From: Hyaloraphidium curvatum
Taxonomy: Eukaryota > Monoblepharomycota > Hyaloraphidiomycetes > Hyaloraphidiales > Hyaloraphidiaceae
Assembly: GCA_025558095.1 (NCBI GenBank)
Contig: JAIVFI010000037.1
Location: 467,648-531,647 of the forward strand
DNA: 64,000 bases
Reading direction: 5' to 3'
Part shown: positions 20,285 to 31,216 of the stretch, piece after piece
Layout: each line of letters begins with the position of its first letter
Numbering within the stretch: position 1 is the first letter of the stretch
The notes under the pieces: generated by a model
Told to the model about the DNA's origin: nothing
The model's database searches: none
What the model saw: the letters and a program-made list of their open reading frames with translations, nothing else
Position numbers and translations under genes: made by a program

Positions 20285-20922
20285 CTACCGAGCTCCTGTG
20301 CCGCCGTCCTTGGCCGTTTTGCTAGCTTGAACGCAGGTCTGCTTGTGCTGGGGCCACGCCAGCCTCTGGCAGGCCGCGCTGCAGTACGGCGTCTCCTTGC
20401 ATCTCGCGCACCGCCGCATCGTGCCCTTGGAAAAGCGCCCGCAGCCCATGCAGATCTCCACGCTGCCCCCGCGGCCCTCGGCGAACTCCACGGCCATGAG
20501 ATCCGTGCTTCCGTCCATTCCCTGCAGCATCCGGTCCCTTGCGTCCATCGCCTGCTCGACGGCAGCAACGCAGCGCTCCGATCCGCAGCACGGCCACACC
20601 CAGGGGACCCATTTAGGTCCCGGGCCCGCGATGGTGATCGCCGCCCGGCCGTCGCACCGGCCCCGCAGCCGAAGCAGAGGTACCCCGGCAGAGAGCCCGT
20701 TTCCATCCAGCGTGGCTCCGATTCCTCGAGCACCTGCAGGAAGAGCCGGTTGCGGAGCTCCCCGTGCGCGCCGCTCCACTCCCGCTCCGCGAACCGAGAG
20801 TCGAGCCCCTGGGGGTGCACGACGAACTTGGGGGGGTCGGCGGCGCTGCCGTGCTGGTAGATGGTGATGAAGACGGGGACGACGAGCGGCCCGCGGCCCA
20901 CGAGCCCCTCAAAGTCGGGCAT
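20285..20922 (-). CDS. MYND zinc-finger protein with a frame break
   Basis: Reading from 20922, frame 1 gives MPDFEGLVGRGPLVVPVFIT through ESEPRWMETGSLPGYLCFGCG. The natural continuation AAITIAGPGPKWVPWVWPCC and the C-terminal MYND finger (CMGCGRFSKG, RRCARCKETPYCSAACQRLA, WPQHKQTC) are in another frame. The switch lies at about 20640-20665, and no intron with proper ends fits (no AG follows for about 60 bases), so a single-base indel or sequencing error is the simplest reading. The MYND finger has all eight ligands and is a protein-interaction module. Total length would be about 210 residues. Confidence 0.6.
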
Positions 20923-21113
20923 CGCGCTCTGGGAGGGAAAGGTGACGTGTCGGTTTCAGGTTTGCCCAGGACAGCGATCACCCAACTCTCAACCTCAAAG
21001 CGAACCACGCGCTGCCATAAATCGCGCCAGGAAACTAAACGCAATGTAAACACTGTATTCCGAGAATATGGGCCTTGTCCCCGCAGACATAGATACCATC
21101 GACACGGCGCGGC

Positions 21114-23011
21114 TCAAGCCAGCACCGCGGCGGCCGCCCCCGCTCCCGCGGCCGCCGCCCACGCCCACCCCGCCTTCCTCCCCGTCGCCGCCCCGAACGG
21201 CGGCACGTTGGTCGTCGTCGCCGCCTGCGTCGTGAAGCTCGGCACCGGCCCGTCGGCGCCGTAGATCGTCCACCCCTGCGAGCTCGCGCACGCCTGCATC
21301 CCCGCGTTCCCGGCTCCCGCGGGGACCAGGCAGAAGCCCGTGTTGAGAGACTGCAGCTTCGTGGGGTCGTTGGGGGGAAATCGCCACAGCAGGTCCGCGG
21401 GGGCCTGGGACTGCCGCCGGTGGAGGGAGGGGCGGATCCGGCTGCCGTTGAGGCACGAGCCAGATGTGCACTCGTCATCGGGGCACGGAACAATTTTGGC
21501 GTCTGGAAGAGGTGGAGTGGGGTGAGAAGGATTGGATTGCGCCCCCGTGCCGGCAACACCCACCTGCCTGCCCCTGTGCGGCGGAAAGGCAACCCCTTCC
21601 CGTGATGTCCCTCAGGAGCAGCTCGTTGCAGCTCCCCGGGTCGCACGTGATGACGAACGGCTGCTCCGACCCCGTCGTCGAGCACCGGATCGCGTTGCAG
21701 TTGAGGTAGGCCGGCGCGGTGCTCCCCGTGCGGAACAGCACGGCCGTCTCGAGCGGCGGCACGGTGGTCACCGCCGTCGTCGTGCTGGTGGTCGCGGTGG
21801 GCGGCTCCGTGGTCCGCGAGCCGGTCTGCGAACCCGTCTGCGTCTCGGTCCGCGAGGTCGTCGTGCGCGTCGTGCTCGTGGCCACGGTCGTCGTGCTCGT
21901 CGTCGTCGTGCTGCAAGTCTGCCCCTGTCCCACCGGCCTGTTCTCCCACTTGCCGTTCTCGTCCTCGCACCGGATCTGCACGCTGTCGACCTGGATCCGG
22001 TAATTCGGGTTCACGGGCTGCGACCAGTCCGTTGGCCCGCCAGCCCACTCGGCCACACCCTGCGCGCCCTGGCCGCCGTCCCAGATGGTGAAGACGAACT
22101 TGGAACTCCGGTAGGGGAACTTGCCGGGGACGGAGGAGGCGAGGAGGGTGCGCTTGACGGAGCCGTCGAGCCACCTAGGGGACGTCAGCGGGGACGGCGG
22201 CAGGGCGCCGAGGGGAAGACGCACCACTCGATCTTCTGCGGCGTGCGGGCCACGCAGATGTTGTGGAAGTTCTCATAGGTGTTTGTCGTCGGGAAGAACT
22301 CCCCGTGGCTAAAGTCGAGATCGTTGATGGAAAAGTAGGTCGTCTGCATCTCCTCCAGATTCTTGCCCACGAACTCGACGTCGATCTCGTCGTCGGGATT
22401 CGCGCCGGGCGTGTAGGAGTCGATGATGCCGGCGCTGACGACGCCGCCTCCCCGGGCCGTCTTCATGGTCTGTGGGGGGCCGCAGTTGAGCCTCCAATCG
22501 ACCCGGAGGCGGCTTAAGAGAAGGACCCACAAAGCAAACGCTCCCATACTGCCTGTAATGGCCGATTGCGGTCCGGCAAAGGAGCTCCGGTCAGCAGGAT
22601 CCCCACGCCCGGTTCAAAGCCCACGCACCACCACCGGCTCCACGACACCGCGCTCTCCCTCCCGAACGGCCGCCCGAACTCGTTGAGGTACGGCGACTTG
22701 ACCAGGTTCATCTGCAGCACCTTCTGCGCGCCGCTGCCCAGCGGCGTGATGAAGGCCGGCGCCTGCGGATACTCGGTGATCCATTCCGCGCAGGCCGGGT
22801 TGCCGTTCCACTCGGTGACGTTCTTCAGCTCGCTGGAATCCTCGAACCGCGTCGAGTAGACGCCGACGCAGTTGCCCTGCGACGCGAACGGCGACTTTAT
22901 CGTCGAGGGGAGGTCGCGCGCCCGGGCGGGCACGGCGGCGGCAAGGAGCGCGAGCGCCGAGACGGCCGCCACCGCGGGCAGTCGCGCACGGGAGGACCGT
23001 GCGGAAGGCAT
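21114..23011 (-). CDS. Secreted GH16 (CRH-like) transglycosylase/glucanase, GPI-type
   Basis: Minus strand exons 22629-23011, 22225-22512, 21564-22174 and 21114-21502, all phases matching (donors GTGCGT, GTGCGT, GTGGGT), give about 556 residues. A signal peptide (AVAAVSALALLAAAVPARA) leads into a GH16 domain with the catalytic motif DEIDVEFVGKN followed by QTTYF, then KIEWWLDGSVKRT and FTIWDGGQGAQGVAEWAGG, as in fungal CRH chitin-glucan crosslinking enzymes. Then follow a Thr-rich linker (TTTTSTTTVATSTTRTTT), a Cys-rich module with a CNAIRCSTTGSEQPFVITC part and a CPDDECTSGSC part, and a hydrophobic Ala-rich tail typical of a GPI signal. Probably acts in the wall. The segment WRLNCGPPQTMKTARGG near the second exon start contains a few residues more than expected. 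Confidence 0.75.
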
Positions 23012-23171
23012 CGCGGTGGCCGATGGCCGGAGCCGCGGTGGGGGGGACGGCCGCAACGGTAAGCGGGTTCGGGAGGCGCAGCGACGGCGCAGGGACTTCA
23101 ACTCTCGAGGGAACCCCAATCACGTTCAAGCGGCGAGAAAGCCTTGGATCGGCATCTATGGGCACTCCGAC

Positions 23172-25895
23172 CTAGAAAGTCTCGACAAGCACCCTCCCGA
23201 AGCACTTCTGGCACCCTGGTCTGCCGTCCCTCCCCTCGAAATGCTCCTTCTGCACCTCCTCCATCCCCTTCGCCAGCGCCTCCCTCACCGCCGCCTGGTT
23301 CCCGCAGTAAAACACCCCCATGAACACCGCCCTGTCTTCGTCCGCATGCCGCTCGTGCATGCGCTGCATCATCGCCGCGATCATACCCCGGAAGTGCCCC
23401 GCCTCGAAGCGCTTCCCGGCGTGCCGCCGCACCCCGCGCTGCAGGAAGGTGCCGACGTCGTACGGGGCGGATGCCGCGGCCTTGTCCCCCGGCGGAGCGG
23501 CGACCTTGAGCACCGCGCCCCAGTCCGCGTCCGAGTTGCGCACGGGGCCTTCCGCGTCGGCCGCGGCCGACGCCACGACACCGGGGCCGACGGCAAGGAT
23601 GTCGCCCAGCAGCGCCTCCAGAGCAGGCATGTGCGCCGTCGAAGAGAGGACCATCCTCAGCAGGGCGGGGGGATCTTGATTGTGCGAGTGCGGCGAGTGC
23701 AGATGTAGGTAGGTCCAGATGCGCACGAGCGAGGCGGCCACGGAGAGGAAGCCGACGACGGCGAGGGCCTCGTAGATCCACGGAAACTCGTCCAGCGGGG
23801 GCCGGCTCTCGTCGATGATGCCCATGACGTCGAAGGCGGTCATGATCCCCGCGAGGACCAGCGAGAACAGGTCCACGATGAAAAGCACGGTGAGGGAGCG
23901 CCGCGCCAGGCGCCAGGCGTCGGGATGCAGGAGCACGGTCGCGAACCAGATGACCCGCAGGACGGTGATGGAAAACACCGTGACGGCGACGACCAGGTCC
24001 AGGGAGAGGACCACCATCACCGAGGTGCGCGCTTCCACCTCGACGATGGCGGCCAGGGTGACGAGCAGCGCGCCAAAGAGCTGCAGGGCAAACACCAGCA
24101 GCGTCGTGGTGGCGCCGACAACCCAGGCGGGGACGCCGCAGTGCGTGTCGATGGCGATCGAGCCCGACGACTTGGTCGAGTACTTGGTCGCGTTGTTCGG
24201 ATCGTTCCTGCTCCCCTTCGCGTGCTCCTCGCCCCCGTCCATCTCCGGCAGCTCCACCTTGGGCATCGGCACCGTCGTCACCAGCGACGCAAACACGCTC
24301 ATCATGGCCGTGCACCCCACCCCCGTCCCGACGAGCAGCACGGCGTCGAATGACCTATGATCCTGCGCCGGCGCGCCCTGCGGCCTGGTGATCGTGAACC
24401 TCAAGTTCCCGGCCGTGTGCGCCCGCTCCACGTCCTCCGCGCCGTCCAGCAGCGCCTCCCCCGGCTGCAGCAGGTCCTTGGATTTGGACTCACCCCCGCC
24501 CTGGCTGCGATCCAGCGCATCGAACACCCGCCGCGTCCACCCGTCCGCGCGGCCGATGATGAAGGCGATCCGGTGCTCGTCCGTGCTGGGGCTCGCGATG
24601 CTGAAGGGGTGCGACTCGCGGCCCTCGAAGAAGCGGAGGAAGCGGCGCCACGTTCCCCTGTGGGCGTCCGAGAAGAAGGACGTCCGGACGAGGGCGTACT
24701 GCCCAGCAACGAACGCGTACTCGGGGCTGCGGGGAAGCGAGAGCAGGACGCCGGTGGCCTTGCCGCCGTCGTAGTAGGCCGCAGTGGGCTTGACGGGCTG
24801 CAGGTCGCCGCCACCCGGGGCGGGGAGGTACCGCACCACCAGGTCGACGAACGACCACAGGCCGAGGACCCAGAACACGACCGCGACGTCCGACACGCCG
24901 CGGTTCTGCGCGTGGATCGAGATGAAGACGGTGAAGAGGAAGAAGCCGAGCCAGTGGGTGTTGATGAAGAAGAGATGGCTGGGCACGAGCTTCTTGAGGA
25001 AGGTGACGACCTTGGCAAGCCTCGACTCCTTGTCCTCGGGCACCTGCAGCGCCCTCAGGTAGTAGAACGACACCCCCGGCACGATGATGAGCAGGGTGAA
25101 GACGCCAAAGAGGATCGAGCCGGTGACGAGGAGCCAGAAGGTGCCCCGGTTGCCGGCGAAGCCGACGGAGAAATACCAGGTCACCGGCCAGTACTGCGTG
25201 CCCCAGAAGATGACGTAGTCCGCCGCGTGGCCTGTCGGGCGAGTTGGGTTAGAGAAAAGCAGAGCCAGGGAGCCAACACGGGAGACGAGACACCCACAGA
25301 CTGTGTGCACGACGGCGAGCACGAAGGCGACGACGCCGAGGGTGGCGTGGAAGTGCGGCATGAGCGCGTGGAACGGGATCGCCCCCACGAGCCAGTCGGT
25401 GACCTCCCAGTTGCGGTGCAGCAGCCCGCGCAGAGCCGTCTGGGTGCTCCGCAGCGTGGTCAGGTACAGCAGCGAGAGCGTGAAGGTCATGCCGCGGCCG
25501 GCGGCCTTGGCGGCGGGGAGCAGGCCGTTCATGGGGTACGGCAGGTCGGCGTTCCAGAAGAGCGAGGCGCCCCAGACGACGAAGAAGGCGAGGAAGAGGA
25601 AGAAGGCGACGGCGAGCATGGTCGTCGGCAGCTCGGGGTTGACGTGCCCGAAGGGGTTGCCCTCGAGCGACGGCGGGGGGACCGGCGGCGGCGCAGGCGG
25701 CGGGGCGTCCTTCGCTGCTTCGGCCGCGGCGCCCATCGCGTTGACCGGCGGTCCACCGGGCTTCGCGGGCGGCGCGCCGTTGGCCGCCCCGTTCCCCGCG
25801 GAATCGCCCCCCGCCCCGGCCTTCCCGCCCGGAATGTCTGCTTTCGGGGTGTGTGATCGCGGCCCCGCGGTGCGGTTGTCCTGCCGCGGCTCCAT
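23172..25895 (-). CDS. NOX/ferric-reductase-type flavocytochrome with helices inserted in the NADPH domain
   Basis: Exons 25298-25895 and 23172-25231 (GTGGGT...CAG, 66 bp, phase 1) encode about 885 residues. A Pro-rich cytosolic start is followed by a ferric-reductase transmembrane domain with candidate haem histidines in FHALMPHFHATLGVVAF, VHTVCH and INTHWLGFFLFTVFISIHAQ. The FAD motif ESHPFSIAS and the NADPH loop LLVGTGVGCTAMMSVFASL are clear, and the C-terminus has FYCGN and ends in F. Between the NADPH loop and the last strands lie about four extra hydrophobic helices (e.g. TTTLLVFALQLFGALLVTLA, VVLSLDLVVAVTVFSIT, VLFIVDLFSLVLAGIMTAF, YEALAVVGFLSVAASLVRIW). Predicted to pass electrons from NADPH to oxygen or metal across the membrane. 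A frame-preserving GTG start lies further upstream; ATG 25895 is preferred. Confidence 0.8.
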   Translation of the reverse strand: MEPRQDNRTAGPRSHTPKADIPGGKAGAGGDSAGNGAANGAPPAKPGGPPVNAMGAAAEAAKDAPPPAPPPVPPPSLEGNPFGHVNPELPTTMLAVAFFLFLAFFVVWGASLFWNADLPYPMNGLLPAAKAAGRGMTFTLSLLYLTTLRSTQTALRGLLHRNWEVTDWLVGAIPFHALMPHFHATLGVVAFVLAVVHTVCGCLVSRVGSLALLFSNPTRPTGHAADYVIFWGTQYWPVTWYFSVGFAGNRGTFWLLVTGSILFGVFTLLIIVPGVSFYYLRALQVPEDKESRLAKVVTFLKKLVPSHLFFINTHWLGFFLFTVFISIHAQNRGVSDVAVVFWVLGLWSFVDLVVRYLPAPGGGDLQPVKPTAAYYDGGKATGVLLSLPRSPEYAFVAGQYALVRTSFFSDAHRGTWRRFLRFFEGRESHPFSIASPSTDEHRIAFIIGRADGWTRRVFDALDRSQGGGESKSKDLLQPGEALLDGAEDVERAHTAGNLRFTITRPQGAPAQDHRSFDAVLLVGTGVGCTAMMSVFASLVTTVPMPKVELPEMDGGEEHAKGSRNDPNNATKYSTKSSGSIAIDTHCGVPAWVVGATTTLLVFALQLFGALLVTLAAIVEVEARTSVMVVLSLDLVVAVTVFSITVLRVIWFATVLLHPDAWRLARRSLTVLFIVDLFSLVLAGIMTAFDVMGIIDESRPPLDEFPWIYEALAVVGFLSVAASLVRIWTYLHLHSPHSHNQDPPALLRMVLSSTAHMPALEALLGDILAVGPGVVASAAADAEGPVRNSDADWGAVLKVAAPPGDKAAASAPYDVGTFLQRGVRRHAGKRFEAGHFRGMIAAMMQRMHERHADEDRAVFMGVFYCGNQAAVREALAKGMEEVQKEHFEGRDGRPGCQKCFGRVLVETF

Positions 25896-26429
25896 CGTGT
25901 TCAGGGAGCGGATCTGCGCGAAGAGATCGACGGGTGCCGAGGGGCGGCGGGGCGGCAACTCTCCGCAAGGGCACCGGGCGGAGTGCACAGCGGCCCCGGA
26001 TCAAAGGCAACCCTGAGCGAAGTATCGCATCGGCAGTCTGGTTATTCCTGCAGAGTTAATCGGGCTCGATACTTGTGGGCTGGGCTGGGGGATCAGGGAG
26101 AAAGGGGATCACGCGTCACCTGACCGGGTCGGGCCAGCTGCTATAGCTGCCCATGATGCAGGCTCTGTCTGCGAATGTCTCCCGATACAGCTTGCTGTGG
26201 AGTCGGCGGTCCGCGGATCGACATCGGCAGAACCTCCATATTTGGGGCCGGCTGCGCCCCGGACCCGTTCAAAACCAGGCCGTTTTCTCGCCCCGCCTCG
26301 GGACACCGGGAGACCGTTCCGCCCACCCGAAAAGGCCGCCGGCCGACGGTACGTACCGCGATGCGCTAGGCGCGGGTCCCGCGTCCTGTTTCTGACGGCC
26401 GCCGCCACCCTCCAGAACCCGCCTGAACC
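25896..26429. other. Divergent promoter, NOX-like / GH16
   Basis: About 0.5 kb between divergent starts, lower GC around 26030-26230. Likely shared regulatory region; no gene seen. Confidence 0.5.
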
Positions 26430-27821
26430 ATGCGGCTCCCCGCCTCCCTCGCCGCCCTCGCGGCGCTCTCCGCCTCGATGCCCCTCCTCCCCGGCGTTGC
26501 CGCCGACTACTCGTACCCCGACGCGGCGACCGCCTTCCCCGGGCACACGCTCGTGCTGAACGAGGAGTTCTCGGGCCCGGCGCTCAACTCGACCCTCTGG
26601 ACGCCCGACTGGGACTGCTCCGGCTGGGGCAACGGCATGCGCGCCGCCTACACGACCAGCCCCAAGAACCTGTACCTCCAGGACGGCATGCTGCACCTGA
26701 ACCCCATCTGCGGGCGGCTCCAGCCGGACAAGTCCATCTGCCAGCCCTTCTCGGGCTACCCCGAGTGCGCGTGCGAGCCGACCAACGTCAACCCGGTGGA
26801 CGCGACTGGGGCGCAGATCACCACGCGGCACCGGTTCGCGTTCAACAAGGGCAAGTTCCGGGTGCGGGCCAAGATGAGCACGGGGTTCTACACCTGGCCG
26901 GCCTTCTGGCTGTACCGCGACTGGAAGAAGGGCGAGGAGATGCCCGTGGCGGGGGAGATCGACATCATGGAGGGCGTCGGCAAGCGCCCGCAGTGGTGGA
27001 CGGCCGTGATCCACTACCTCACCAAGGATGCGGCGACGGGGGAGCTCAAGGACAAGGTCCGCAACAGCAACGACGACTGGACCAACAACCTGAACGATTC
27101 GTTCCACGTCTACGGCCTGGACTGGTCCGACGGGCTGATGGTGTGGACCGTGGACGAGACGGTCATGTGGAAGGTGGACTACGCCAAGCTGTTCAGCGAC
27201 CCGAGCAACGTCAACGTCTTTGACGACGGTTACTTCTACATCATCCTTGACGTCGCCGTCGGCGGGAGGATGTTCGGCATAGGATACGGCGCCAAGAAAC
27301 CGCCGTACGACGAGCTGTGCGCCGACGCAAACACCTTCACCCCCACCATCGTGGGTCGCGCCCTCCGCCCGCGCCGTTCCGGGTTCTGATCCCTCCCCCA
27401 GGTCGACTACGTCCGCCTGTACCAGCTCAGCGACCGCGTCAACTACACCACCGGCGCCGGGCCCGACCTTGTCAAGGGCTCCTCGGTGCCCGGCTCCGCG
27501 GTGCCGGACGGGCAGGGCGCCGCGTGTCCGTTCGACGGGTGCGTGGGGAGCAGCTGGAACCAGAGGGTCAATTCGATCCTGGGGATCAGCGGGGACGAGA
27601 CCACGACGACCACCACGACGCGGTCGACGTCGTCGAGGACGACGACGTCCAAGACCAAGACGAGCAAGACGTCGAGCACGACGCTGGCGGTGGAGAGCAC
27701 GGGGGCGGTGCTGCAGGTGGTCACGACGTCGCGGCCGTCGGGCGCACGGGGGGCTTCGGTGCCGGGGTGGATCGCGGGGGCAGGTGCCTTGATGTTGGGG
27801 GCTGCGGCGGTGCTGCTCTAG
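26430..27821 (+). CDS. Secreted GH16 beta-glucanase-like enzyme, GPI-type
   Basis: Exons 26430-27350 and 27402-27821 (GTGGGT...CAG, 51 bp, phase 0) give about 446 residues. Signal peptide MRLPASLAALAALSASMPLL; GH16 fold beginning LVLNEEFSGPALNSTLW; catalytic motif GEIDIMEGVGK with the nucleophile and acid/base Glu present; TRHRFAFNKGKFRVRAKMS and FHVYGLDWSDGLMVWTVDE are typical of laminarinase/endo-beta-1,3-glucanase subgroups. A final beta strand (VDYVRLYQLSD) lies in exon 2, followed by a Ser/Thr linker (TTTTTTTRSTSSRTTTSKTK) and a hydrophobic end (WIAGAGALMLGAAAVLL), consistent with a GPI anchor. It belongs to a different GH16 subgroup from the gene at 21114-23011. Confidence 0.85.
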
Positions 27822-28661
27822 ACCTTCATCGTCAAGCTGACCGACGGGACATGCTGTTCGGCCGCGAGTCGCGGCCCGGGCGAGAAGCCCACAACGGACC
27901 GGAACGAGGACCGGATCAGAGCGAAGGGACAAGGCGGCTGCTAGCGTGGTTCCTAGCCCGTCGTTTCTAGAGTCGTGCATAATGTAGTTTTTGTCTATTC
28001 AGCGGTGCTTCGCGATGGATGGCCGACACGAAACGGGGGGTCGCGCAATGGCACCCACTGTTGGAGCGGCCACGTATCCTCCGACGCAGAGGAGTGCTCG
28101 AAGCGGGGAAACGCCGGATTTTGCGGGCAGGACTATCTCCGAACCGCGACATGCCCAATAGATGTGACCGATCCGGTGGAAGCCAAAAAGACGGCTCCGA
28201 GCCGCATCTCACGCTACCATGCACGATCTGCTGGCTGGTAGCGGTGCACTTCCAGCATTGCCGACGGTGCCGCACGCCGGCGGCGTTCCATCCGACAGGC
28301 ATCGCACGCCAAGGCACTCCGGCGAAACGGAAGGGTTGGATCGGGGTCGGCCCGAAGCAAACGGAGCGCGGGAGAGAATTCGCATTGGACGGATCGGCGC
28401 CCCGGGCGGCGGCCGCCCGCGCATCGCCGCGGCCGCAACCGGCGGTTGAGAAACGCTGCGGTGGCACCGTGTGCGTTCCGCGGAAAGTGGATCCGGACTC
28501 CAAATGTTGTCCGCCGTGCCGTGGGTGTGACAGTGGGGAGGTCCGGCACGCTGTCGGAGCGGACTCTGACGTCAGGCGCCCGCCGGATCCCCAGCCACGG
28601 CGTTCGGGCAGCCCGAGACCCCCGGACCCGATTCCGCAGACCGCGAACCCCACACGACCGC
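27822..28661. other. 0.84-kb intergenic region
   Basis: No coding sequence with convincing composition on either strand; holds the 3' UTR of the GH16 gene and the promoter of the next gene. Confidence 0.45.
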
Positions 28662-29216
28662 ATGGCGCCGCCGGAGCCATCCCCCACCCCGCCTGCGCCC
28701 CGCGGCCAGCCCGGCGACGCGGCCCCGACGGCCGCCGCCCCCGCGCAACCGCGGCGGCCAGCGCTGCCCGCCGGCGCCGCCACGCACCCGCCCGGCACCC
28801 GCGCGGCAGACTTCCGCCAGCTCGCGGAGCGCTCGTTCCCGGCCCGGACGCGCAACGGTGCCGACGTGGGCCGCACGCAGCTCGCGACGGTGCTCCCCGA
28901 CCCGCACCGCGAAGGGGGCGGCGCCGAGAGGTGCACGCACGGCGTGCCGCGGGGCGTCCTGTGTGCGCCGTGTGCCACGGCGTATGCGGCGGACATCGGC
29001 GCCGACGATTCGAGCTCGGACGGGGAGGAGGAGGAGGCGGAGGACGGGCCAGGGGCGCGCGGACTGCCGGGCGGCTCGGGCGGCCGGTCCGCGCCGGGGC
29101 GGGCGTGGGAGTTCCCGCTGCCCCCGCGGAAGCCCGGGACGCGGACATTGGACGATGAGAGGGCGGCGACGTGGCCGTGGGATCCGCAGGGGCCGAGGAA
29201 TACGCTGCCGAACTGA
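28662..29216 (+). CDS. Small disordered protein with a C-H-C-C knuckle
   Basis: Single exon, 184 residues. Pro/Ala-rich start, then FRQLAERSFPARTRNGADVG, a possible metal knuckle RCTHGVPRGVLCAPCATAY, an acidic stretch DDSSSDGEEEEAEDG and a C-terminus ending WPWDPQGPRNTLPN. The CxH...CxxC spacing resembles the knuckle of the two small proteins at 43563-44036 and 44633-45007, although this one lacks their VRF motif. Function unknown. Confidence 0.45.
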   Translation: MAPPEPSPTPPAPRGQPGDAAPTAAAPAQPRRPALPAGAATHPPGTRAADFRQLAERSFPARTRNGADVGRTQLATVLPDPHREGGGAERCTHGVPRGVLCAPCATAYAADIGADDSSSDGEEEEAEDGPGARGLPGGSGGRSAPGRAWEFPLPPRKPGTRTLDDERAATWPWDPQGPRNTLPN

Positions 29217-29918
29217 CGGTGCGGCCAGGGAAGGCGGATATCGGCCGGGACGACTCTGCGCACGGGGCCACGCTGGGAACGATAGAGACCTCGAATTTGA
29301 CACCAATCCCGACCGGAGAACGTCCGATCGATGTGCCGTGCCGTCGTTCGGTACCGCGCCGCATGAACCGGATTCCGCGCCGGGCGGAAGCTCCGACCGT
29401 CCAACACTAACGCCGGCGATGGGATCGGGGCGCCGCCCCGTCGGACCCGCGGCGCGCACCGCGCGGGCTGAGATGATTGCCCGCCTCCGAAACTGGGTGC
29501 CCGGAGCGGACGGGGTCCCGGCGTGCATGCCGAGGCGGCGGCAGCTCCAGCCGGACGATCCCGGCCCGCCGGCCGCCCCGGCGTTCAGCCCCGACACCTC
29601 CGTCCGACCGTTTCCCGCCCCGCATCGGGCGGCCCGTTGTGCAAGCAGCGACGGGATCCGTACCGATGTGCCCGCATGCCCGCTTCCGGAGCGGGGTCGC
29701 GGCACCGGATTGGCTCCCGAGGGACCCGGGGCGGCCGCACTTGCCGCGCGCCTCCCCGTTCGGACGTCGGGCACCACTCAGGACGCACACTCTCGATCCC
29801 CCACGTCAATTTTCGAATTGAAGGATGCCCTCCATCCGCAGAAAAGCTGCGTCCCCGCGCCATCCCCCCGTAGCGCGCCGCAGGCATCCCGGCCCGCCCG
29901 CGCCCGAGCCCATCCGGC
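29217..29918. other. 0.7-kb intergenic region
   Basis: Between convergent genes. No supported gene, repeat or RNA seen. Confidence 0.4.
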
Positions 29919-31216
29919 TCAATCGTCCACCGCGGCGTACACGACCGCCCTGAGCTCCCTCCTGACGGGGTAGCTGCTGCTCGGCACCAGCTGCGTCATG
30001 AACACCACCGCCATCTCCTCCTCGGGGTCGATCCAGAAGGCCGTGGACGCCATGCCGCCCCTGGACCGCCGGAGAAAACGCGTCAGGGAGCCCGCGCCGG
30101 GTCCGGAAGCGCGGGAACCCACCAGTAGAATTCGCCCTTGGACGACGGCGTTGCGGCCTTGGCCGGGTCGTCGCACACCGCGAACCCCAGCCCGAACCCG
30201 ATCCCCGCGTTGGTCGCCTCCGAGAAGAGGCTGCGCGACATGCCCGTCAGGTCGCCCGCGCCGGGGAGGTGGTTCGACGCCATCAGCCTGAGCGTCTTGC
30301 GCGACAGTATGCGGGCGCCGTCGAGGGTGCCGCGGTTGACGAGCATGTGGCAGAAGCGGAGGTAGTCCGCCGCCGTGGAGAGCAGCCCGCCGCCGCCCGA
30401 GTAGAACTCCGGTTCCTTGAGGAACGGCGAGCTGGCGGGGTCGTCCGAGAGGGTGTACCCGTCCCCCGGGCCGCGGGTGTAGCACGGCACGAGTCGGTGC
30501 GCCTTTTCCGGCGGCACCGAGAAGGAGGTGTCGACCATGCCTAAAGGCTCGAAGATGCGGGTGCGGAGGAACTCGGCGAACGGCACCCCCGAGATCACCT
30601 CGACGAGGTATCCCAGGACGTCGGTCGAGACGCCGTAGTTCCACGCTTCCCCCGGCGAGAACTCGAGCGGCAACTTGCCCAGCTCCTCGGCGAACTGCGC
30701 GAGCGACATGCCCGCGAGGTTGGTCCCCGGTATGCCGGCCTTGCGGTAGGCCTCGTCGACGGGCGTGCGGTTCTGGAACCCGTAGGTGAGCCCCGAGGTG
30801 TGCCGGAGGAGGTCGATGACCTGCATCTTGCGGGCGGGGGGCGTCGTCTTGAAGTCCGGGTACGTGCCCGACGCGTAGACGCCGAGGCCGGCCCAGCTTG
30901 GGATGTACTTGTCCACGGGATCCTCGAGCAGCACCTTGCCCTCCTCGTAGAGCATCAGCAGCGCCACCGACGTGATGGGTTTTGTCATGCTGTATATGCG
31001 AAAGATGGCGTCCTCGGCCATGGGGGTCCCCCTCTCGCGGTCCGACAGCCCCAGGCACGACACGTGCGCCAGCTTGCCCCTGCGCGAAACGAGTGCGAGG
31101 CAGCCCGGGATGCGGCCGGCGTTGACGTAGCGCTCCTGCAGGAAGGCGTCGAGCCCGGCCAGCCGCGCGGGGGACAGGCCGACGGAATCGGGGGGGACGC
31201 GGGGCGGGAGCGCCAT
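29919..31216 (-). CDS. Class C beta-lactamase-fold serine hydrolase (esterase-like)
   Basis: Exons 30123-31216 and 29919-30060 (GTGGGT...CAG, 62 bp, phase 2) encode about 411 residues. The catalytic S-x-x-K is in [19 protein letters not shown]; the Tyr motif is in [32 protein letters not shown] and [18 protein letters not shown] are further family marks, and the C-terminal strand is [20 protein letters not shown]. Beta-lactamase/transpeptidase-like proteins of this type in fungi are mostly esterases or transesterases in secondary metabolism; the substrate cannot be told. No signal peptide, so probably cytosolic. A GTG codon 9 bp upstream opens the same frame; ATG 31216 is chosen. Confidence 0.8.

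Noticed and set aside
21718-21920. Tandem ACG/TCG-rich DNA repeat
   Set aside because: It is simply the codons of the Thr-rich linker of the GH16 protein.
26109-27980. 623-codon open frame on the minus strand opposite the second GH16
   Set aside because: Antisense shadow of an enzyme with intact catalytic motif; no recognisable domain of its own.
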